A stretch of 20,937 bases of DNA from a virus: positions 1-20,937 of the IMG/VR virus record IMGVR_UViG_3300042539_000484. One strand, written 5' to 3'. This document shows, piece by piece, positions 12,274 through 19,427 of this stretch. Position 1 is the stretch's first letter; each line of letters begins with the position of its first letter. Under the pieces are notes generated by a model. That model did no database searches. It was not told where the DNA came from and worked only from the letters and a program-made list of their open reading frames with translations. The position numbers and the translations under genes were made by a program.

Positions 12274-12836
12274 ATATGTTTTTTATCGATGAACAAGCTG
12301 AAAATTGTGCCAAGTGGGCAGTCGATTCTCATTGTATCAAGATGATCCTTGAGAGTGCCCAACTCTTGTCTACCGCTCACCGTATTCTTGACGGCATCCA
12401 GTATGTTGAGAATAAACCGGTTGCTGGTAGTTCCCCTGTTCGTTATCGTAAGATTAAACGCTGGCTTCTGCCTGATGCTCGTGAGACTGCTATGTATTCG
12501 GCTACGCATGTCAATCACCCGTGTGCTATTTGGGCTCGTGAGTCGCATTGTAACTATGCTTTCTTGTGGGTGTATATGGCCGAGCATTGTAAAGAATATA
12601 CCTACCGTTATGGCAAAGTCCATAAGATTGAGTCAAGCGGCTTGCTTACGTTGCTTGCTGATCATCCAAACAATATGACAAACACCGCTTTTACTACTCC
12701 ACCGAGTGCGATGGATGCTAAATACATCATATCAGAAGATCCGATTGCTAACTATCGGAACTACTACAAGTATGGCAAGGCACATTTGCACAAGTGGAAA
12801 AAGCGCAATGCGCCAGAGTGGTTGAAGGAGGCATAA
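12270..12836 (+). CDS. conserved phage protein of unknown function (HCxKMxLE family)
   Basis: A 188-residue protein with the blocks 'SHCIKMILESAQLLSTAHRI', 'NHPCAIWARES', 'EYTYRYGKVHK' and 'YRNYYKYGKAH....W'. This layout is widely shared among T4-like and other large phages in my memory, always as an uncharacterised protein. The many conserved His, Cys, Glu and Tyr residues suggest an enzyme, perhaps metal-binding, but I see no named motif. It starts with an ATGA overlap to the cREC gene, a possible hint of shared function. Confidence 0.75.
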   Translation: MNMFFIDEQAENCAKWAVDSHCIKMILESAQLLSTAHRILDGIQYVENKPVAGSSPVRYRKIKRWLLPDARETAMYSATHVNHPCAIWARESHCNYAFLWVYMAEHCKEYTYRYGKVHKIESSGLLTLLADHPNNMTNTAFTTPPSAMDAKYIISEDPIANYRNYYKYGKAHLHKWKKRNAPEWLKEA

Positions 12837-13030
12837 TGCCAACATATTCGTTTCGTGATAAGAATACGGGAGATACATTCGACGCCTTTATGTCTATCTC
12901 CGAACTTGACAAGTTTATGGAAGAGAATCCAAATCTTGAAAAGTTACTATCTGCACCACACTTTCTCGGTGCTAATATGAATGGTGGTCTCAAGAATAAC
13001 AAAGCATATGACCCAAAGGAAAATGTATAA
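12836..13030 (+). CDS. FmdB-like small phage protein, copy A
   Basis: A 64-residue protein beginning 'MPTYSFRDKNTGDTFDAFMS' then 'ISELDKFMEENPNLEKL'. It matches the small proteins of T4-like phages that resemble FmdB/zinc-ribbon regulators in their beta hairpin, but the CxxC pairs are absent. It lies head to tail with a homologue at 13030 (MPxYxxxxKxTGxxFxxxMxIxExDxxxxxNPxLxxx), pointing to a tandem duplication. It has GAAGGAGG as SD and TAATG overlaps on both sides. Confidence 0.75.
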   Translation: MPTYSFRDKNTGDTFDAFMSISELDKFMEENPNLEKLLSAPHFLGANMNGGLKNNKAYDPKENV

Positions 13031-13293
13031 TGCCTAACTATACTTGGATGAACAAAGAGACTGGTGAAGAATTTACTAACACCATGACCATTGCAGAACG
13101 TGATGAATACGAAAAGAACAACCCACAGTTGCAGCAAGTCATTCGCAACTTCACAATGGTTGATCCTGTCAATATCGGTGTAACCAAACCCCCAGCCGAC
13201 TTCCAAAAGTATGTATTAGGTCGTATCAAGAGTGCTGTGCCTGAGGCTTCGGCCGTCGCAAGTAAGCGTTGGGATATCCCTAAGGAGATTTAA
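13030..13293 (+). CDS. FmdB-like small phage protein, copy B
   Basis: An 87-residue homologue of the previous gene: 'MPNYTWMNKETGEEFTNTMT', 'IAERDEYEKNNPQLQQV'. The C-terminal 40 residues ('PPADFQKYVLGRIKSAVPEA' then 'KRWDIPKEI') differ from copy A and are typical of the T4-like family. It is the last gene before an intrinsic terminator, so it closes the ligase-cREC operon. No Cys ligands remain, so zinc binding is unlikely. Confidence 0.78.
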   Translation: MPNYTWMNKETGEEFTNTMTIAERDEYEKNNPQLQQVIRNFTMVDPVNIGVTKPPADFQKYVLGRIKSAVPEASAVASKRWDIPKEI

Positions 13294-13324
13294 CCTGACA
13301 GACCAGACACCTTCAAAAAAGTTT

Positions 13325-13361
13325 AGAGGTCGAGCCCGTAAAAAGGCTGCGACCTCTTTTT
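13325..13361 (+). terminator. intrinsic terminator of the accessory operon
   Basis: AGAGGTCG-AGCC (13325-13336) pairs with GGCT-GCGACCTCT (13345-13357), leaving one bulged C, with an 8-nt loop and then TTTTT. It lies 31 nt after the stop of the gene at 13030 and before phoH. It is the clearest U-tailed terminator in the window. A TGTTATGAT sequence follows directly but has no -35 box. Confidence 0.85.
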
Positions 13362-13402
13362 GTTATGATGATGTGCCTAACGATAAAAACAAAGGCAAAT
13401 AT

Positions 13403-14113
13403 ATGTCACGCAAGAGTAGAAGAAATAATAACCAGCCTAATGAGAACCATGCCGAAAAGAACCACTTTGAACTACGCCACATTCGTCCGCTAACAGTAAA
13501 TCAGCAAAGAGTGTGGGATGCTTATTATGCCGGCGCTAATCTCATGCTACATGGTTATGCAGGAACTGGTAAAACATTCCTGTCATCTTATTTGGCAATC
13601 AATGACGTTTTAACATCCGACATATATAAAAAGGTTGTTATCATCCGCTCCGTAGTACCATCCAGAGACATGGGCTTCCTACCAGGTACCGAGAAACAAA
13701 AAGCGGAAGTATATGAACAGCCCTATCAAGAAATTTGTGACGATCTATTTGGTCGTGGTGATGGATATCGCATATTGAAGATAAAGGGGCTAGTCGAATT
13801 TACTACCACATCCTTCTTACGTGGTACTACGTTTAACGACTCAATTATCATTGTTGACGAGTGCGAGAATATGACGTTTTCAGAGATCGATACAGTTATG
13901 ACCAGAATTGGTAACAACTCTCGTATCATCTTCTCTGGTGACTACAGACAGACAGACTTGCATAAGCCACACGACAAGACTGGCATTAAAGAGTTGATGG
14001 CTGTTACTCGCCGTATGGATTCATTCGATCATATTGAGTTTGGCATTGAGGACATTGTAAGAAGCGGTGTCGTTAAAGAATATATCATTCAAAAAACTGA
14101 AATGGGGCTATGA
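13403..14113 (+). CDS. phoH: PhoH-like ATPase
   Basis: A 236-residue P-loop ATPase. Walker A 'GYAGTGKT' is at 51-58, Walker B 'IIIVDEC' at 148-154, and the sensor-like 'SGDYRQTDL' at 178-186. PhoH ATPases are widespread in marine and T4-like phages; the biochemical role is uncertain (RNA helicase or nuclease-linked activity is suspected). The frame is open far upstream, through the terminator, but ATG 13403 has AAAGG 8-12 nt before it and a basic N-terminus (MSRKSRRNNN), so I start there. It appears to lack a strong promoter of its own other than a possible extended -10 at 13361-13369. Confidence 0.93.
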   Translation: MSRKSRRNNNQPNENHAEKNHFELRHIRPLTVNQQRVWDAYYAGANLMLHGYAGTGKTFLSSYLAINDVLTSDIYKKVVIIRSVVPSRDMGFLPGTEKQKAEVYEQPYQEICDDLFGRGDGYRILKIKGLVEFTTTSFLRGTTFNDSIIIVDECENMTFSEIDTVMTRIGNNSRIIFSGDYRQTDLHKPHDKTGIKELMAVTRRMDSFDHIEFGIEDIVRSGVVKEYIIQKTEMGL

Positions 14114-14120
14114 CTAAATA
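14114..14120 (+). promoter_or_regulatory. candidate late promoter of the structural gene
   Basis: CTAAATA at 14114-14120, directly after the phoH stop and 10 nt before the SD AAGGAG (14130-14135). It is one letter off TATAAATA, the T4-type late box, which is read with gp55-type sigma and the sliding clamp and needs no -35 box. A virion gene follows, which fits. The match is imperfect, so confidence is modest. Confidence 0.45.
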
Positions 14121-14142
14121 GATAGAATAAAGGAGTAGACTT

Positions 14143-15456
14143 ATGGCTCAGTTTCGAATAGACTCACATCAATACCTACCACAAGAGAAAACCCTCTTTG
14201 AAGTAGTAATGCTAGCCGACCAGTATGGTAATCAGGTTGGTCCAGCTAATCCTACGGGTATGGCTGTTGATGCTTTCGGCCGAGCCAGAATGTCTACTCC
14301 TCTCACTCTATTTGATTCCAGCCATCGCTTCAAAGATAATGGACTCTGGAACACAGCAAACACCTCTGGCAATTCTACGTTCGCCTTCTCTTCCACAGAG
14401 GGTCTAATTAATATGAACGTCACAACGGCTGCTAATGCCGAGGTCGTTAGAGAGACAACTAAAGTATTCTCATATCAGCCCGGCAAGTCACTACAGATCC
14501 TAACCACATTTGTTATGAATACAGCCAAACCTAATCTTAGACAGAGAGTTGGTTACTACGGTACCGATAATGGTATCTATCTTGAACTTGATGGATCTAC
14601 ACTTTCATTTGTTCAAAGATCAAACACCACTGGCACAATCACAGAAACAAGAGTAAATCAAGCCGACTGGAATATGGACACATTGCTTGGTCCTGTAGCA
14701 TCAAGTCCATCAGGTATCACACTAGACATTTCAAAAGCACAGATTTTGTTCATTGATGTTGAGTGGCTAGGTCTTGGTACAGTTAGATGTGGTTTCGTTA
14801 TTGATGGTCAGCTAATTCATTGTCATTCGTTTCATCATGCTAATCTAATAACATCAACATACATGACCACAGCATCATTGCCGTTGCGTCAAGAAATCAA
14901 GAATACAGCCGTCACAGCAAACAATAGCACTATGAAGCAAGTCTGTTCTTCTGTTATTTCAGAAGGTGGTTATGAGTTGCGAGGATCACAGCAAGGTGTT
15001 GGTACAGTTATCACGGCACCAAAGGCATTGGCAACGGCAGGTACATATTATCCAGTTGTGTCTATCAGACTTAAATCAACAGCACTGGACGCTATCGTTA
15101 TTATGACCGCACTATCTATTCTAGGTCGTGGTAATGGTGTAGATTTCAACTGGCAGGTCATAACTGGAGGCACGGTTACAACATCATCATGGACTCCAGC
15201 AAGCGCCGACTCAGCCGTTGAATATACCATTTCAGGTACCGCTATTACTGGTGGTAGAGTTATGGCTTCTGGATATGTCAATTCATCTACACAAGCATCA
15301 CCATCAATTGACGTTCTCAAAGAGGCTCTATTCAAGTTTCAGTTGGAAAGAAACACATTCACAGGAGTGGCAACACCACTCACACTAGCTATAGCAGCAG
15401 GCACAGATACTAGCACCTGTTTTGGTGCAATGGATTGGGAAGAGGTAACACGATAA
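14143..15456 (+). CDS. virion structural protein, tail-fibre or decoration type
   Basis: A 437-residue Ser/Thr/Ala/Gly-rich, beta-rich protein. The N-terminal 'GMAVDAFGRARMSTPLTLFD' block is typical of structural proteins in T4-like cyanophages and relatives, where the class is reported in virions. Later parts show the repetitive short strands of fibre or capsid-decoration proteins (TYYPVVSIRLKSTALDAIVI, 'TISGTAITGGRVMASGY'). No membrane or enzymatic motif is seen. It has SD AAGGAG and a candidate late promoter. Ten of 17 Arg codons are AGA, in contrast to the early region. Confidence 0.8.
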   Translation: MAQFRIDSHQYLPQEKTLFEVVMLADQYGNQVGPANPTGMAVDAFGRARMSTPLTLFDSSHRFKDNGLWNTANTSGNSTFAFSSTEGLINMNVTTAANAEVVRETTKVFSYQPGKSLQILTTFVMNTAKPNLRQRVGYYGTDNGIYLELDGSTLSFVQRSNTTGTITETRVNQADWNMDTLLGPVASSPSGITLDISKAQILFIDVEWLGLGTVRCGFVIDGQLIHCHSFHHANLITSTYMTTASLPLRQEIKNTAVTANNSTMKQVCSSVISEGGYELRGSQQGVGTVITAPKALATAGTYYPVVSIRLKSTALDAIVIMTALSILGRGNGVDFNWQVITGGTVTTSSWTPASADSAVEYTISGTAITGGRVMASGYVNSSTQASPSIDVLKEALFKFQLERNTFTGVATPLTLAIAAGTDTSTCFGAMDWEEVTR

Positions 15457-15968
15457 TGCTAACATTTTTAGACTTTATACTAGAAGGTAACAAACTACGC
15501 AAGAAGGTTGTTGAGCCACTTTCTAAGGGCCAGGATGTTGGCATTGTTTCTTCTGAGCGTGGTGGTATGTCACGCAAGCAAAAGAGAACCGCAGACAAGA
15601 GCCTAAGTGGCGACCTTGAGCGTCTAAGAAAGAAGGGTGCTATCTCTAAACATGCACCTGCTGGTGGTAGATATCAATACGCCGAACCAAAGCCAGGTGA
15701 GAGTGGTGTTGCTAAGGAAAAGTCACACGTTGTTTCCGCCTCTGGTGATCCGAAGAAAGCAAAGCATTTCGGAAAGATTATGCAGGGTCTTAGGTCAAGA
15801 TACGGTCAGGAAACTACCGCACAGATTTCCGCTAAATCTAAGGAAATGAAATATCATCATGCTGGCGGAAAAGAAACGCCAGAGGGAAAACTTCGTCTTA
15901 ATAAGAAGATGACGACCGGAAGCGGTGAAACTCGACTAAAAGGCGGATCATTTACTACGGAAAAATGA
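15456..15968 (+). CDS. basic T4-like phage protein, possibly DUF3293-related
   Basis: A 170-residue basic protein starting 'MLTFLDFILEGNKLRKKV', the F-x-x-F-x-L-E type N-terminus common on T4-like virion-associated proteins. The centre, 'SERGGMSRKQKRTADKSLSG' then 'GGRYQYAEPKPGESGVAKEKSHVV' and 'GLRSRYGQE', resembles DUF3293 (S-x-x-R-G ... G-x-Y ... E-x-S ... L-x-x-x-Y-x-Q-E). Function unknown. It starts at ATG 15456 with a TAATG overlap to the structural gene, so it is expressed late with it. Confidence 0.7.
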   Translation: MLTFLDFILEGNKLRKKVVEPLSKGQDVGIVSSERGGMSRKQKRTADKSLSGDLERLRKKGAISKHAPAGGRYQYAEPKPGESGVAKEKSHVVSASGDPKKAKHFGKIMQGLRSRYGQETTAQISAKSKEMKYHHAGGKETPEGKLRLNKKMTTGSGETRLKGGSFTTEK

Positions 15969-15969
15969 C

Positions 15970-15998
15970 TTGACTTCCGATGGTGATTAATATATAAT
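15970..15998 (+). promoter_or_regulatory. sigma70-type promoter of the exonuclease unit
   Basis: TTGACT at 15970-15975, 17-nt spacer, TATAAT at 15993-15998, just after the stop of the previous gene. It lacks the dyad and the GTTCC/CGTG spacer blocks of the accessory-region promoters, so it belongs to a different promoter group. The gene at 16025 follows 26 nt downstream. Confidence 0.78.
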
Positions 15999-16024
15999 AC
16001 TAATACAATGAAAGTGAGGCTCCT

Positions 16025-16321
16025 ATGTCAGGTACAGTTGAAGATGAATTTAATGCTTTTGCGGAATCGTTAGCAAAGAGCGAATATACCAAGGAACAGT
16101 CCGTCCTAATCTTAAAAGAATATGTCAATGTGCTAATCAAGAATAACATTCCATTAGAGCAGCGCCAGGGTGTTGCTCTAACGACTGGTGACTTCACCAA
16201 GCGTGTGCGTAAGCACGACTGGAAGTTTGCTAATGGCTTCTTTGGCAACTGGGCTAAGTCTGCCGTTGAAGGCAAGAAAGGTGAGGTCGAAGATTATGAT
16301 GACCACTATTCAGGCTGTTGA
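16025..16321 (+). CDS. hypothetical helical protein
   Basis: A 98-residue protein, 'DEFNAFAESLAKSEYTKEQS' then 'LKEYVNVLIKNNIPLEQRQG' and an acidic end (EVEDYDDHYSGC). Mostly helical with no catalytic motif. GTGAGG is the ribosome site. Its stop overlaps the exonuclease start by 4 nt (TTGA), so the two genes are coupled and may act together. No family recognised. Confidence 0.68.
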   Translation: MSGTVEDEFNAFAESLAKSEYTKEQSVLILKEYVNVLIKNNIPLEQRQGVALTTGDFTKRVRKHDWKFANGFFGNWAKSAVEGKKGEVEDYDDHYSGC

Positions 16322-16992
16322 AAACTTTTAAGCATCTACACAACGATCCTGTTCTTGTAAATCTGAAAAGAGAAGAATATAATGGCAAGCGATTTTATAT
16401 CTCGCCAAAAGGTACTAAACTCCTATCGGTTACGACTTTTCTATCTCACTTCAAAGGCGACTCTATTGAGAAATGGAGAAAAAAAGTCGGCGAAGAAGAA
16501 GCGAACAAAATCTCGGCACGAGCAAGCCGCAGAGGTACAAAATTCCATTCTCTTATGGAATCTTATATCTCTAATCAGGAAGGGTTCCTTGACGAAGATG
16601 TGATGCCTGATATGCGCCATGCGTTTCGTCAGTTTGTTCCAATCTTAGATAGAGTTGATAATGTCCATTACATGGAAACTATGCTTTATAGCGAGATTCT
16701 TGGTCTTGCTGGTCAGGTGGATTGTATTGCCGAGTTTGATGGTGTCCCTTCTATTATTGACTTTAAAACATCTTTAAAGCCTAAGAGAGAAGATTGGATC
16801 CTCAACTACTTCGAACAATGCACCTGCTACTCTCTCATGTATGAAGAAATGACAGGTGTTCAATGCAAGCAGATTGTGGTTATGATTGCCGTTGATCACG
16901 AAAAACCACAGGTGTTTGTTCGTAATCGTAAAGATTATATGCCAGAGTTGGCACGTAAGATAAGGCAGTTTAGGGATGAAACAGTTATCTAA
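16318..16992 (+). CDS. PD-(D/E)XK exonuclease, T4-like phage type
   Basis: A 224-residue nuclease of the RecB/Cas4/MGME1-like PD-(D/E)XK group. The active-site series is complete: 'RRGTKFH' (71-77), D135 in 'GQVDCIAEF', D148 and K150 in 'IIDFKTS', and Q167-x-x-x-Y171 in the QxxxY motif. Near-identical architecture is common in T4-like cyanophages and relatives, annotated as exonuclease. The start is TTG 16318 within a TTGA overlap; no ATG lies near. Likely role: DNA end processing in recombination or host DNA breakdown. Confidence 0.9.
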   Translation: MKTFKHLHNDPVLVNLKREEYNGKRFYISPKGTKLLSVTTFLSHFKGDSIEKWRKKVGEEEANKISARASRRGTKFHSLMESYISNQEGFLDEDVMPDMRHAFRQFVPILDRVDNVHYMETMLYSEILGLAGQVDCIAEFDGVPSIIDFKTSLKPKREDWILNYFEQCTCYSLMYEEMTGVQCKQIVVMIAVDHEKPQVFVRNRKDYMPELARKIRQFRDETVI

Positions 16993-17179
16993 AACCTGTT
17001 ATGTGTCTGATGACAATCTTGTTGGTTGTGCAGCGTCTACTGATGGTCGTTTCGCATATATCGAAAACGATCCAGCAGGAGTTAAGATATTGAAAGTGGT
17101 CAACTCACTAGCAGAAGGTAAAGAGTTAGTGTTAGACTATGAAATGTCAATGAAAGAATTTTGGGCAGTCTTTAAGTGA
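16976..17179 (+). CDS. small hypothetical protein
   Basis: A 67-residue protein, 'MKQLSKTCYVSDDNLVGCAA' then 'RFAYIENDPAGVKILKVVNS' and 'YEMSMKEFWAVFK'. It overlaps the exonuclease gene by 17 nt in another frame and overlaps the next gene by 4 nt (GTGA). It looks like a compact alpha/beta domain. No family recognised. Confidence 0.62.
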   Translation: MKQLSKTCYVSDDNLVGCAASTDGRFAYIENDPAGVKILKVVNSLAEGKELVLDYEMSMKEFWAVFK

Positions 17180-17328
17180 GATCCATTGGCACACATTGTA
17201 AAGCTGGTAACATCAATCTCAAAGGTAAGAAATATAAACTCTTATCTTGTAAATGCTGTGTTATTCAGGATCTTCGTGGTAAAGAACGTATCAAAGAAGC
17301 AAAGAAAGAAATAGGGGAATACAAATGA
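17176..17328 (+). CDS. small Cys-containing conserved phage protein
   Basis: A 50-residue basic protein read from GTG 17176 in a GTGA overlap. 'IGTHCKAGNINLKGKKYKLL' then 'SCKCCVIQDLRGKERIKEAKKEI' fits a short protein I recall from several T4-like phages (H-C-K-x-G-N ... K-G-K-K-x-K-L-L-x-C-x-C-C-x-x-x-D-x-R). The Cys/His set could bind zinc. Function unknown. The conserved look supports it despite the non-ATG start. Confidence 0.65.
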   Translation: MRSIGTHCKAGNINLKGKKYKLLSCKCCVIQDLRGKERIKEAKKEIGEYK

Positions 17329-17444
17329 AGAAAGTATATCTAGCAATCGCATTGGTGTTTCTTAGTTTGGGCTTGTCTGGTTGCTTGGTGGCGACCGTCG
17401 GTGAGTGCATTATACGGGACACAACTAACAAGCCGTGCCAGTAA
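17325..17444 (+). CDS. small lipoprotein
   Basis: A 39-residue protein with an N-terminal signal (MKKVYLAIALVFLSLGLSGC) ending in a lipobox L-S-G-C at 17-20, so a 20-residue lipidated mature peptide (CLVATVGECIIRDTTNKPCQ) with two more Cys is predicted. Tiny phage lipoproteins can be outer-membrane spanins (Rz1-like) or surface-exclusion factors. Rz1-type proteins are usually Pro-rich, which this is not. It starts with an ATGA overlap. Confidence 0.7.
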   Translation: MKKVYLAIALVFLSLGLSGCLVATVGECIIRDTTNKPCQ

Positions 17445-17464
17445 CGGACCCGGAGGCATACAAG

Positions 17465-17758
17465 GTGCAGAGATTGAAGATTTTGAAAATACTATTGATG
17501 CTAATTAGCACACCAGCATTGGCGTCAGAAGATATCTCGTGTGAGAAGAAACTGGCAGATAGCCATGTTGTTCATTGTAAAGCGAAGAAGGTGATAGATG
17601 TTTCGTTGGTCAGCATTAATGGTGGTGAGTGTAACGCTCCTGCATTTCACTGGCATGGTTCAGGTGGGTTCGCTATCCCAGGAACAAAAGAATGTCACTA
17701 TGTTGGTGCAGTCACATTATCAATAGACGGACATAACAAGACATTTGCCCCATTATAG
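17465..17758 (+). CDS. secreted or periplasmic protein with cleavable signal peptide
   Basis: A 97-residue protein with a Sec signal peptide (basic start, then 'ILKILLMLISTPALA' ending in an A-x-A site at about residue 20) and a mature part with four Cys ('ISCEKKL', 'VHCKAKK', 'GGECNAP', 'TKECHYV'), probably two disulfides. GTG 17465 is chosen because GGAGG lies 8 nt upstream. An in-frame GTG at 17435 would add a hydrophilic lead that spoils the signal peptide. It follows the lipoprotein and probably acts in the same compartment. No family recognised. Confidence 0.7.
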   Translation: MQRLKILKILLMLISTPALASEDISCEKKLADSHVVHCKAKKVIDVSLVSINGGECNAPAFHWHGSGGFAIPGTKECHYVGAVTLSIDGHNKTFAPL

Positions 17759-17769
17759 GAGATAGATTA

Positions 17770-17928
17770 ATGGATAAGCCTAAGACATTAGAAGAAAAGA
17801 AAGAACAGTTTTATGAAGGCCTAAGAAAGATCATCGAGGCTAAAGAAAAGCTAGGTCTAACAAAAGACGCTACCTATAAAAAGTCAAAAGAACTCTTGGA
17901 TAAGCTGACACAAGAAAAGACACAGTGA
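17770..17928 (+). CDS. small coiled-coil protein
   Basis: A 52-residue, Lys/Glu-rich helical protein (LEEKKEQFYEGLRKIIEAKE, 'KKSKELLDKLTQEKTQ'). TAGGAGA lies 9-14 nt before ATG 17770. Its stop overlaps the GTG start of the adenylating enzyme by 4 nt (GTGA), so it is translationally coupled to that enzyme. Its size and charge could suit a partner protein, but it shows no carrier-protein serine motif. Confidence 0.6.
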   Translation: MDKPKTLEEKKEQFYEGLRKIIEAKEKLGLTKDATYKKSKELLDKLTQEKTQ

Positions 17929-19427
17929 ATAAGATTATCACCCGTGACTGGATAAACGACGACATTGTTATCCGTTGTGGTGTGACATACAAGATGCCTA
18001 GAAAGGTGTTGATTGAAAGTTACACCAAACAGGATTTGTGTCAGTTTATAAATTTCTGGAAGGTAGAATTGCTATCTAATGGAGCCAAGCGTGGTGATAA
18101 GATAGGCTATTGTATCGAACCTTCAGACATTCACTCAACCGCACTTATGTTTGCTGCTTTCGAGTTAGGCATGAGTGTGGTTGTTTTGCATAGACCAAAC
18201 AACGAAAGAGAATGTCTGGCCCCTAAAAGTAACTCACACCTACCATTAGACTTCTTTGTTTATCTGGCAGCGTATGAGCATATTCCATTACTAGTTACCG
18301 CTATAGTTCATTTCAGTCGTAACTCAAAGAAGGTATTGGTGTATGGTAATCACGATTGGCAGAACCAGCGTTCGACTCTAAAATCAGACGAAGAAACTCC
18401 CATACTAGCCCAGCCGGGTGATGTTGCTCTATTGTGCAATAGCAGCGGCACTACTGGTGTTCCTAAACTCATATCACACTCACATGAGTTTTTCCATGAC
18501 CTATGCACGTATAACTGGGAGGTGTTGAAATATGATCCTGAGGATCATTTCATGCATCTTTCGTCGCTCAATCATGGTGCCGCATTATCATTTGTTCTAC
18601 CTGCACTACACATATGCAAGCATAACTATTTTTATGTTGATATGGGTGGCAAAGGTGAGTTACAATCAGATCCTTTCTATCAAGAATACTACGATCTAAC
18701 TAACGACTGTATTGAGCATGGCATCACCAGAATATTCTGTGCAGGTGGTGGCGCTATCAATGAGTTTATCAAACACCTAAGAGCAAGAGATATCAAGCTA
18801 CCCAATACTAACATTATGATACTATCATTCATTAGTCCTGACTGGCGTGCTGCTATCAGCGAGAGTGTGCTACAAAGCATTAACAGCCCATTTGGATGTA
18901 GTGAGGTATGTGGTCCAGTGTTCATGACATGGCTTGATAAGGATACTGTAGATAAGTTTGATCCTAGATATCTGGGATATCCTACAGAAGGCTTCTATGA
19001 TACAAAGGTCATTGATGGTCGTATTCATACTAGCACACCTTACAATCAGGTTGTCTTTGATGACATTGTAGAAGAAAGAGCCGATGGCTATTACTTCAAG
19101 AGTAAGAACAGACTGCAAAAGCTAAACGATATTGATATCAATCCAGTGGATATTATGGAGATACTTGAGCATTATAATACCAGATATGCGTTTGAGATTT
19201 ATATTGACGAGGTCTATAATGAGTTGTATATTCTAACGTCAGACTCGAAAACGTATAAGATGGGTAAGTTTATCGTGGAAGATATCGACTCGTTCTATCA
19301 CGGTAAGATACCCACCGCTAATGTCATATATGATCCCGAACTAAACCAAGCCACGATAAGCAACAAAGCGGACAAAGATAAGCTGGCAGGTATAGTTGAA
19401 AGATATCGCTTGACAAAAAACTCCTGA
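17925..19427 (+). CDS. ANL-superfamily adenylating enzyme (acyl-CoA synthetase/NRPS A-domain-like)
   Basis: A 500-residue, full-length adenylate-forming enzyme of the ANL superfamily, which activates a carboxylate as acyl-AMP and passes it to a thiol or amine. The A3 P-loop core 'LLCNSSGTTGVPK' is at 169-181, the A4-like 'LNHGAAL' at 215-221, and the A5 equivalent 'FGCSEVCG' at 323-330. An A7/A8 region follows ('FDDIVEERADGYYF', 'NRLQKLNDIDINPVDI', 378-410), and an A10-like 'NKADKDKL' at 480-487 supplies the candidate catalytic Lys. No thiolation domain is fused. The start is GTG 17925 in a GTGA overlap. The substrate cannot be read from sequence. Arg codons are mixed CGN/AGA. Confidence 0.88.
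   Translation: MNKIITRDWINDDIVIRCGVTYKMPRKVLIESYTKQDLCQFINFWKVELLSNGAKRGDKIGYCIEPSDIHSTALMFAAFELGMSVVVLHRPNNERECLAPKSNSHLPLDFFVYLAAYEHIPLLVTAIVHFSRNSKKVLVYGNHDWQNQRSTLKSDEETPILAQPGDVALLCNSSGTTGVPKLISHSHEFFHDLCTYNWEVLKYDPEDHFMHLSSLNHGAALSFVLPALHICKHNYFYVDMGGKGELQSDPFYQEYYDLTNDCIEHGITRIFCAGGGAINEFIKHLRARDIKLPNTNIMILSFISPDWRAAISESVLQSINSPFGCSEVCGPVFMTWLDKDTVDKFDPRYLGYPTEGFYDTKVIDGRIHTSTPYNQVVFDDIVEERADGYYFKSKNRLQKLNDIDINPVDIMEILEHYNTRYAFEIYIDEVYNELYILTSDSKTYKMGKFIVEDIDSFYHGKIPTANVIYDPELNQATISNKADKDKLAGIVERYRLTKNS

Noticed and set aside
13361-13369. TGTTATGAT as a phoH promoter
   Set aside because: It resembles an extended -10 but has no -35 box at the right distance (AAAAGG only) and overlaps the terminator tail; noted but not listed as a promoter.
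13232-13402. N-terminal extension of PhoH from the long open frame
   Set aside because: The frame passes through the terminator and the end of the previous gene; ATG 13403 has a good ribosome site and the expected family length.
14232-15335. Reverse-strand frames inside the structural gene
   Set aside because: They lie wholly within a convincing + strand gene, lack ribosome sites, and have no protein-like features. The same applies to the other reverse-strand frames in the window.
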